From assembly GCA_943912265.1 (NCBI GenBank), contig CALTTS010000019.1, positions 1 to 64,000 on the forward strand: a stretch of DNA of 64,000 bases. Direction: 5' to 3'. Source of the stretch: an uncultured Xanthomonas sp. Lineage in GTDB: Bacteria > Pseudomonadota > Gammaproteobacteria > Xanthomonadales > Xanthomonadaceae. The notes under the pieces were generated by a model. The model worked only from the letters and a program-made list of their open reading frames with translations. It was not told the origin of the DNA and did not search any database. Made by a program: the position numbers and the translations under genes. Below, piece after piece: positions 54,400 through 64,000 of this stretch; positions within the stretch are counted from its first letter, which is position 1; every line of letters begins with the position of its first letter.

Positions 54400-54893
54400 G
54401 CGCGCTGCCTTCGGGCCGGGCGGAGGCCGGCGGCGGGCTCGACCTGCGGCCGATGCGCGAATTCGACCTCGACGCGGTGATGGACATCGAGCTGCGCGCC
54501 TATCCGTTCCCGTGGACGCGCGGCATCTTCCGCGACTGCCTCGCGGCCGGCTACCCGGCCTGGGTGGTGCTGGAGGACGGGCGCATCATCGGCTACGGCC
54601 TGCTCAGCATCGCCGCCGAGGAAGCGCACGTGCTCAACGTGTGCATCGCCCCGGAGCGGCAGTCGCGCGGTTATGGCCGGCAGCTGCTGCGCGCGCTGGT
54701 GCGCCACGCGCGCGAGGCGGATGCGTGCCGGGTCTTCCTCGAAGTGCGCCCGTCCAATCCGGCGGCCATCGCGCTGTACGAGAGCGAGGGCTTCAACGAG
54801 ATCGGCCGCCGGCCGCGCTACTACCCGGCCCGCAGCGGCCGCGAGGATGCCATCGTCATGGCGATGGAACTGCGCTTCGAAGGCATGGGCTGA
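54396..54893 (+). CDS. rimI: ribosomal protein S18-alanine N-acetyltransferase
   Basis: 165 residues. GNAT fold: LDLRPMREFDLDAVMDIELRAYPFPWTRGIFRDCL, acetyl-CoA loop ERQSRGYGRQLL and the VRPSNPAAIALYESEGFNEIGRR(P)RYY ending typical of RimI. GTG 54396 overlaps the holD stop. N-acetylates S18. Confidence 0.92.
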   Translation: MSALPSGRAEAGGGLDLRPMREFDLDAVMDIELRAYPFPWTRGIFRDCLAAGYPAWVVLEDGRIIGYGLLSIAAEEAHVLNVCIAPERQSRGYGRQLLRALVRHAREADACRVFLEVRPSNPAAIALYESEGFNEIGRRPRYYPARSGREDAIVMAMELRFEGMG

Positions 54894-55363
54894 ACCGGCG
54901 GTTTCGCCTCACGGCCAGCGCCTCACCCGGCGGCAGTCGCCCTCGCAGGCCGTACCGAACTCCGCGCGCAGTGTCCGTTCTTCCGGGGCGATCCGGAAGC
55001 GGGCGACCCGGCCCAGCTACAGCGGCAGCGCGGCGTAGGCCGCCGGATGCCGCTGCCAGAGCGCTAAACCAGGCAGGCATGACGGCATGCCCGAGACACA
55101 TCGGGGCGCGCGAGACCCGGTGCAGGCCGTCGGTCGCCCGTCGGGTGCCGGTCTGCGGCCGCAGCGGGTCGACGGTGGTGCCGGCCCGGCGGAAGCCGCG
55201 CCCGGGCGCGATGTCCGGCACGAGACCGGCCAGCGCCACGCCGCCGGTCAGCACCGGGTGCGGCCGCGCGAAGCGGCCGCCCGGCCGGGCCTGCGACAGG
55301 CCCCACGCGAATGCGCCGCCGGCAGCATCGCCAGCGGCGGCGGGATGCGCGTGTCGAGCCGGC
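54894..55363. other. 470-base GC-rich region between rimI and valS
   Basis: Convergent junction without a gene I can support. Open frames on both strands run through it only because stop codons are rare at this GC, and none has a start, ribosome site or recognisable motif. No clear terminator hairpin with a T-tract was found. Confidence 0.5.
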
Positions 55364-58195
<2,832 letters not shown>

Positions 58196-58213
58196 GGTGT
58201 CGTATGGCTGGTG

Positions 58214-58380
58214 TTCCGGCCCCCTCCCCCGCAGGCGGGGGAGGGTCGGGGTGGGGGCATGGCCGGGAAGCGCCCCCATCCGCCCTTCGGGCACCTTCCC
58301 CGCAAGCGGGAGAAGGGAAATCGAGGATTCCCCTGCCTGCAGGGAGGGAAGTCCAGGCGCAACTCCCGCCGGTGCGGGAG
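58214..58380. repeat. intergenic cluster of GC-rich inverted repeats
   Basis: Between holC and valS. Successive dyads: CCCTCCCCCGC/GCGGGGGAGGG (58223-58247), CTTCCCCGC/GCGGGAGAAG (58301-58317), CCTGC/GCAGG with flanks near 58338-58352, and CTCCCGC/GCGGGAG (58364-58380). This is the look of the dispersed palindromic elements found in many xanthomonad intergenic regions. It is not obviously a terminator since T-runs are missing. Confidence 0.6.
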
Positions 58381-58386
58381 CAGGCC

Positions 58387-58812
58387 TCACATGTCGTACT
58401 TGTTCACGTCCAGCCCGAGCGCCTTGTACTGCTTCCAGCGCTCACGCAGCGGCTCGCGCGCGGCCGGGTCGGCGGGCACCACTTCCAGTACCCGCTCGCA
58501 GGCGCCGAGCCAGGCGTCGTCGCGCAGGTTGATCACCAGCGGCCGCGACGGGGTGTCCGTCTCCGGCGCGGCGATCAGCACCGGGGTGACCTCGTCGTCC
58601 TCGTCCATGCCGGCGATCTGGTGCGGGATGTAGGCATCCGGGTCGAAGGCCCACAGCAGGTCGTCCAGCGCCTCGGCCTGGGCCATGTCGCGCGCCAGGA
58701 TCAGGGTGGGCTGGCCGCTGTCGTGGGCCTTGCGCGCCAGTTCGCAGACCAGCTTGAGCGGTTCGGCCGCGAAGCGGGGCTTGGCGATCAGGTAGAAGTC
58801 GGCGCGCGGCAT
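58387..58812 (-). CDS. holC: DNA polymerase III chi subunit
   Basis: 141 residues. HolC family: RADFYLIAKPRFAAEPLKLVCELARKA start, WAFDPDAYIPHQIAG, PLVINLRDD and the C-terminal RERWKQYKALG. Binds SSB and psi at the clamp loader. Sits between pepA and valS as in E. coli. Confidence 0.92.
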   Translation of the reverse strand: MPRADFYLIAKPRFAAEPLKLVCELARKAHDSGQPTLILARDMAQAEALDDLLWAFDPDAYIPHQIAGMDEDDEVTPVLIAAPETDTPSRPLVINLRDDAWLGACERVLEVVPADPAAREPLRERWKQYKALGLDVNKYDM

Positions 58813-58825
58813 CGGCAGGCGGGGC

Positions 58826-60313
<1,488 letters not shown>

Positions 60314-60340
60314 TGATCAGATTCCGTAGAGGTATTTCCG

Positions 60341-60346
60341 TACAAT
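60341..60346 (+). promoter_or_regulatory. possible -10 element for lptF
   Basis: TACAAT at 60341-60346 in the 130-base pepA/lptF divergent region. The best -35 (TTGATC, 60313) is 22 bp away, too far, so support is weak. Confidence 0.25.
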
Positions 60347-60443
60347 CGCAGCCCCGCGGACGGCGGGCGGCCCGAGGGGCCGCTGGCGCACGGGGTCCGG
60401 ACATGCACGGACCAAGGCCCGCATTCTAGAACAACCCCTCCCG

Positions 60444-61514
60444 ATGCCGAAGCTCGACCGCTACCTGCTGTCCGATTTCACCCAGAGCTTCCTGGCGACG
60501 CTGATCGTGTTGCTGGTGGTCAGCGTGGGCGGAGTGATGGTCAACATCCTCGGCGACATCGCCAGCGGCAGCGTGCCGGCGCGGCTGCTGTTCTCGCAGG
60601 TGGGCCTGCAGTTCATCAGCTACCTGCCGCTGATCCTGCCGCTGGCCCTGCTGCTCGGGCTGATGCTGGCGTTCTCGCGCCTGTACCGCGATTCGGAGAT
60701 GGCGGTGATCACCGCGATGGGCGTCGGCCCGGTGCGGCTGCTGCGGCCGCTGGCCTGGCTGGTGCTGCCGGTGGTCGCGGTGGTGGCGCTGTGCTCGCTG
60801 TGGCTCGGGCCGCTGGCCCAGCGGGTGTCCGGCGACATGATCGACGAGGCCAACCGCAGCACCGTGGTGACCGGGCTGGAGGCGGGCCATTTCACCGCGC
60901 TCAACGACGGCGGCGTGGTCTACGTGGCCGACATGTCCGCCGACGGCGCGACCCTGGGCCACGTGTTCATGCAGCGGCAGAAGGACGGCCGGCTCGACGT
61001 GGTGACCTCGAAGTCGGGCCTGCTGTATTTCGAGGGCGAGCGCCAGCGCTACCTGAAGCTGCAGGACGGCTTCCGGGTCGAAGGCCCGCTCGGCGACACG
61101 GACCTGGATTTCCGCCTGATGCGCTTCGCCGCCAACGAGGTGGCGCTGCCGGACCGCAAGGCCGGCGGCGACGACGATCCGGCGCTGAAGACCACCGCCG
61201 AGCTGCTGCGGGCCACCGACGCCCCTTCCAAGGCCCAACTGCACCTGCGCCTGGCCTCGCCGCTGATCGCGCTGGCGCTGGCGCTGCTGACCCTGCCGCT
61301 GTCGCGCGCCTCGCCGCGCCAGCAGCGCTACGGCCGGATCATGCTCGGCTTCCTCGTCTACCTGGCCGCGGTCAACCTGATGATCCTCGGCAACCGGATG
61401 ATCGCCACCGGCAAGCTCCCGCCCGGGCTTGGGCTGTGGTGGCTGACCCTGCCGCTGCTGGCGGCAGCGGTGTGGATGTACCTGCGCGACGGGCGCCTGG
61501 GGAGGTCGGCATGA
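60444..61514 (+). CDS. lptF: LPS export permease LptF
   Basis: 356 residues. YjgP/YjgQ family: three N-terminal membrane helices, a beta-jellyroll periplasmic domain (about 125-245), then three C-terminal helices. KLDRYLLSDFTQSFLATL start. Half of the LptB2FG extractor that pulls LPS from the inner membrane. It would carry the LPS to which any exported O-antigen from this locus is attached. Overlaps lptG (ATGA). Confidence 0.95.
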   Translation: MPKLDRYLLSDFTQSFLATLIVLLVVSVGGVMVNILGDIASGSVPARLLFSQVGLQFISYLPLILPLALLLGLMLAFSRLYRDSEMAVITAMGVGPVRLLRPLAWLVLPVVAVVALCSLWLGPLAQRVSGDMIDEANRSTVVTGLEAGHFTALNDGGVVYVADMSADGATLGHVFMQRQKDGRLDVVTSKSGLLYFEGERQRYLKLQDGFRVEGPLGDTDLDFRLMRFAANEVALPDRKAGGDDDPALKTTAELLRATDAPSKAQLHLRLASPLIALALALLTLPLSRASPRQQRYGRIMLGFLVYLAAVNLMILGNRMIATGKLPPGLGLWWLTLPLLAAAVWMYLRDGRLGRSA

Positions 61515-62620
61515 GGCTGTTCAAGCTGCACGACCTGTACGTCGCGCGGGTGGTGCTGGTGTCGGTGCTGCTCACCTGGGCGGTGCTGGTGGGGCTGGAC
61601 GTGGTGATCGCGATGACCGGCGAGGTGCGCGAGATCGGCCGCGGCAGCTACACCGCCGGCCATGCCGTGGCGTTCATCGCCTACAGCGTGCCGCGGCGGG
61701 TGTACACGATCTTCCCCACCGCCGCGACGATCGGCGCGCTGCTCGGCCTGGGCCAGCTGGCGGCCACCTCCGAGCTGACCGCGCTGCGTGCGCTGGGCCT
61801 GTCGCGGCGCCGTCTCGGCGCGACCGTGGCCGTCACCCTCGGCCTGCTGACCGCGGTGATGGTGGTCAACAGCGAGACGCTGGCGCCGTGGTCGCAGCGC
61901 CTGGGCGACTCGATGAAGCTCACCGCCAAGTACGGCAACGTCGCCGTGGCGCGCTACTCCGGCCTGTGGGCGCGCGAGGGCAACGTCTACCTGAATGCCC
62001 AGGGCGGCGAGGAGCACCTGGGCGACGGCGAGGAACGCGATGCCTGGCTGGAACTGCAGGACGTGCGCCTGTACGAGGTCGGCGAGGACGGCCGGCTGCA
62101 GGCCATCGTCCATGCCGGCACCGCCGAGCACCGCCGCGGCAGCGGCTGGGTGCTGAAGAACGGCACCCGGGTCGAACTGGGCGAGAAGTCCGCCACCCGC
62201 ACGCGCTTTGCCGAGCAGCCGTGGAACTCGCGGCTGGACGCGGTGGCGCTGGCCGGCGGCATCAGCAAGCCGCGCACGCTGTCCACCCACGCGCTCGGCA
62301 CCACCATCGACTACCGCGTACGCAACGGGCTGGACGCGCGCGACTACCAGGACCTGTACTGGAGCCGCTGGTTCTACCCGCTCGGCGTGCTGGCCCTGTG
62401 CCTGGCGGTGGTGCCGTTCGCGTTCGGCACGCTGCGCAGCGGCGGCATGGGCAAGCGGCTGTTCTTCGGCATCCTGTTCTCGCTCGGCTTCCTGATGCTG
62501 CAGACCTTCTTCAGCCGCATGGCCGACGCGATGCACTTCGATTTCCGCATCGCCTACGCGCTGCCGCCGCTGCTGGTGCTGGCGGTGTCGGCCTGGATCT
62601 TCCGCGGCAGCAACGACTAG
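61511..62620 (+). CDS. lptG: LPS export permease LptG
   Basis: 369 residues. Same six-helix plus jellyroll plan as LptF: TSELTALRALGLSRRRLG coupling-helix region, periplasmic domain about 130-265, final helices with LFFGILFSLGFLMLQ. Start ATG 61511 overlaps the lptF stop. Its stop overlaps the stop of the convergent CPBP gene by two bases. Confidence 0.95.
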   Translation: MRLFKLHDLYVARVVLVSVLLTWAVLVGLDVVIAMTGEVREIGRGSYTAGHAVAFIAYSVPRRVYTIFPTAATIGALLGLGQLAATSELTALRALGLSRRRLGATVAVTLGLLTAVMVVNSETLAPWSQRLGDSMKLTAKYGNVAVARYSGLWAREGNVYLNAQGGEEHLGDGEERDAWLELQDVRLYEVGEDGRLQAIVHAGTAEHRRGSGWVLKNGTRVELGEKSATRTRFAEQPWNSRLDAVALAGGISKPRTLSTHALGTTIDYRVRNGLDARDYQDLYWSRWFYPLGVLALCLAVVPFAFGTLRSGGMGKRLFFGILFSLGFLMLQTFFSRMADAMHFDFRIAYALPPLLVLAVSAWIFRGSND

Positions 62621-63408
62621 CGGCGGCGGGACAGCGCCAGCACCGCCAGCAGCATCGCCGCGTGCATGGCGACGGAAAGCGTGGCGCCGCCGGCCGCATC
62701 GGCGGTGTCGGCCGGGAACACGCCGTCGGCCAGGCCATTGCCCAGGTTCCAGCCCCAGTGCAGGCCCACCGCCGGCCACAGCGAGCCGGTGCGCCACGCC
62801 GCAGTTGCATAGACCAGCCCGTAGCTGGCCAGCAGCGCCCATTCGCGCGGGCCCAGATGCAGGCGATAGACGTGGTTGGCGACGTAGAGCGCGGTGCTGG
62901 CGAGCACGAAGGCCGGGCCGTGCCGCCACGCGATGCCGGCGGCGCGCAGCGGGTAGCCGCGGGTGAGGATGTCTTCCGTCACCGACGGTACGAAGGTGGA
63001 CGCCAGCAGCATGGGCAGGCCGGCCAGCACGGCCGATGCCGGCATCGCGCCGGCCGCCGGCACGTAGATGCCCAGCGCAAGGCCGAGCCGCACCGCGGCT
63101 AATTTCAAACCGGCCGCCAGCAGCAGGCTGGCCGCCAGCCAGCCCCATGCCGCGCGCCGCGGTTCCAGCGCATACGCGCGCCAGCCCGGCCAGCCGAGCC
63201 AGCGCGCCACCGGCCAGGTGGCCAGCAGGGCCAGCGCCATCAGCCCGGCCTGCACGGCGAAACTGTGCAGCCAGCGTCCGCCGATGCCTTCGGCGGACTG
63301 GTACAGCGCGAACAGCACGAGGAAGCCGGCGATCCTTTTCGCCAAGGACGGCGCGGGGCTGCCGGGCAGGCCGTCGAGGGCGTGGCCGGGCGGGCATTCG
63401 GCGGACAT
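62617..63408 (-). CDS. CPBP-family intramembrane metalloprotease-like protein
   Basis: 263 residues, about eight membrane spans. Possible CPBP motifs: SVTEDILTRGYPLR in place of the usual EExxxR box (Glu-Asp here), ANHVYRL carrying the first conserved His, and GLHWGWNL carrying the second His and Asn. The altered Glu pair leaves activity open. Family members cleave CAAX-type or leader peptides within membranes. Start ATG 63408; divergent from xerD by about 50 bases. Confidence 0.75.
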   Translation of the reverse strand: MSAECPPGHALDGLPGSPAPSLAKRIAGFLVLFALYQSAEGIGGRWLHSFAVQAGLMALALLATWPVARWLGWPGWRAYALEPRRAAWGWLAASLLLAAGLKLAAVRLGLALGIYVPAAGAMPASAVLAGLPMLLASTFVPSVTEDILTRGYPLRAAGIAWRHGPAFVLASTALYVANHVYRLHLGPREWALLASYGLVYATAAWRTGSLWPAVGLHWGWNLGNGLADGVFPADTADAAGGATLSVAMHAAMLLAVLALSRRR

Positions 63409-63459
63409 GGGCAGGGCTTTTTGCGGGAGGTGGACGGGGCCGGGCGCTATGCTGCCGGC

Positions 63460-64000
63460 ATGAGCACGAACACGCCTGCCGGACGACGCCGGCGGATGAT
63501 GGCATTGCCGGTCCTCGCCGAGGAAGACCGGCGCCTGGTCGAAGCCTTTCTCGACGCGGCCTGGGCCGAGGCCGGGCTGGCGGCGGCCTCCCGCGACGGC
63601 TACCGGCGCGACCTGGCCGGGCTGGCGCGCTGGCGGGCCGGGCAGGGCGCCGGGCTGGCCGGCATCGGCCGCGACGGCCTGTTCGACTACCTGGCCTGGC
63701 GCGCCGCCGAAGGCTATTCGCCGCGCAGCAACGCGCGCCTGCTGTCGGCGCTGCGCGCCTTCTTCGCCTGGCAGGTGCGCAGCGGCGCCCGCGCCGACGA
63801 CCCGAGCGCGCTGATCGACCCGCCCAGACTGCCGCACAGCCTGCCCAAGGCGCTGGGCGAATCGCAGGTCGAGGCGCTGCTGGGCGCGCCGGATGCCGGT
63901 TCGCCGGAAGGCCTGCGCGACCGCGCGATGCTCGAGCTGATGTATGCCTGCGGGCTGCGCGTGAGCGAACTGGTCGGCCTGCCCGCCACCGCGCTGAACC
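63460..64000 (+). CDS. xerD: tyrosine recombinase XerD (partial, C-terminus outside the window)
   Basis: 180 codons visible. N-terminal SAM-like core-binding domain (LVEAFLDAAWAEAGLAAASRDGYRRDLAGLARW), the DDPSALIDPPRLPHSLPKALGESQVEALL linker and the start of the catalytic domain with RDRAMLELMYACGLRVSELVGL, containing the first catalytic Arg. XerD rather than XerC from the PRLPHSLPKAL form. ATG 63460 or the in-frame ATG 63496 may be the start. Confidence 0.9.
   Translation, partial: MSTNTPAGRRRRMMALPVLAEEDRRLVEAFLDAAWAEAGLAAASRDGYRRDLAGLARWRAGQGAGLAGIGRDGLFDYLAWRAAEGYSPRSNARLLSALRAFFAWQVRSGARADDPSALIDPPRLPHSLPKALGESQVEALLGAPDAGSPEGLRDRAMLELMYACGLRVSELVGLPATALN

Noticed and set aside
61358..63505. 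715-codon minus-strand frame across lptF, lptG and the CPBP gene
   Set aside because: Antisense or out-of-frame shadow of three well-supported genes.

Overview
The window looks like a chromosome segment of a high-GC gammaproteobacterium of the Xanthomonadaceae/Lysobacteraceae (Lysobacter, Luteimonas or Thermomonas type; the genus is inferred, not shown). Three things point there. The type II secretion genes run E-F-G-H-I-J-K-L-M-N-D, the order of the Xanthomonas xps cluster. An O-antigen-type locus lies between metB and etfAB, where xanthomonads keep their hypervariable LPS locus. xanA/xanB-type mannose genes sit near its etf end. Almost every operon is packed with ATGA or GTGA stop/start overlaps.

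Layout. 1-9169 is a conserved flank: rhlE (partial), fumarylacetoacetate-hydrolase family gene, maleylacetoacetate isomerase, pilU, two small envelope proteins, a ydcH-like gene, cystathionine beta-synthase and metB. 9166-16598 is a polysaccharide block: an ABC-2 exporter (wzm, wzt with a C-terminal glycan-binding extension), a 1399-residue fusion protein (methyltransferase, kinase-like region, coiled coil, two glycosyltransferases) and a heptose-7-phosphate kinase (hddA). 16711-27319 is a complete 11-gene type II secretion operon placed inside the polysaccharide locus. 27698-29068 is a monocistronic, Cys-free, Ala/Val/Thr-rich exported protein with a strong promoter, long leader and strong terminator; it is a candidate surface-layer or major T2SS-exported protein. 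29246-33633 holds an acyltransferase, gmhA, hddC, gmhB and a GT-C type membrane protein. 33634-35001 is a lower-GC scar with a decayed IS3-family element. 35002-41758, minus strand, holds gtrA, dprE2-like, dprE1-like and HAD-ubiA (a polyprenyl-phospho-D-arabinofuranose pathway), then manC/xanB and xanA.

41910-64000 is conserved flank again: scoAB, etfBA, an MCE/Mla-type lipid transport operon, a ThrE-family exporter, an H-NS family gene, proS, pssA, a divergent holD, rimI, valS, holC, pepA, lptFG, a CPBP-family membrane protein and xerD (cut by the window end).

How it fits together. hddA, gmhA, hddC and gmhB form the full set for GDP-D-glycero-alpha-D-manno-heptose, but hddA is separated from the other three by the secretion operon and the surface-protein gene. 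manC and xanA supply GDP-mannose, and the DprE set supplies a lipid-linked arabinofuranose donor. The Wzm/Wzt exporter and the giant fusion protein would build, cap and export a heptose/mannose polymer. My reading is a single surface-assembly island in which glycan synthesis, glycan export, protein secretion and an abundant secreted protein have been collected between metB and etfAB. The co-location is seen in the sequence; the functional link is inference.
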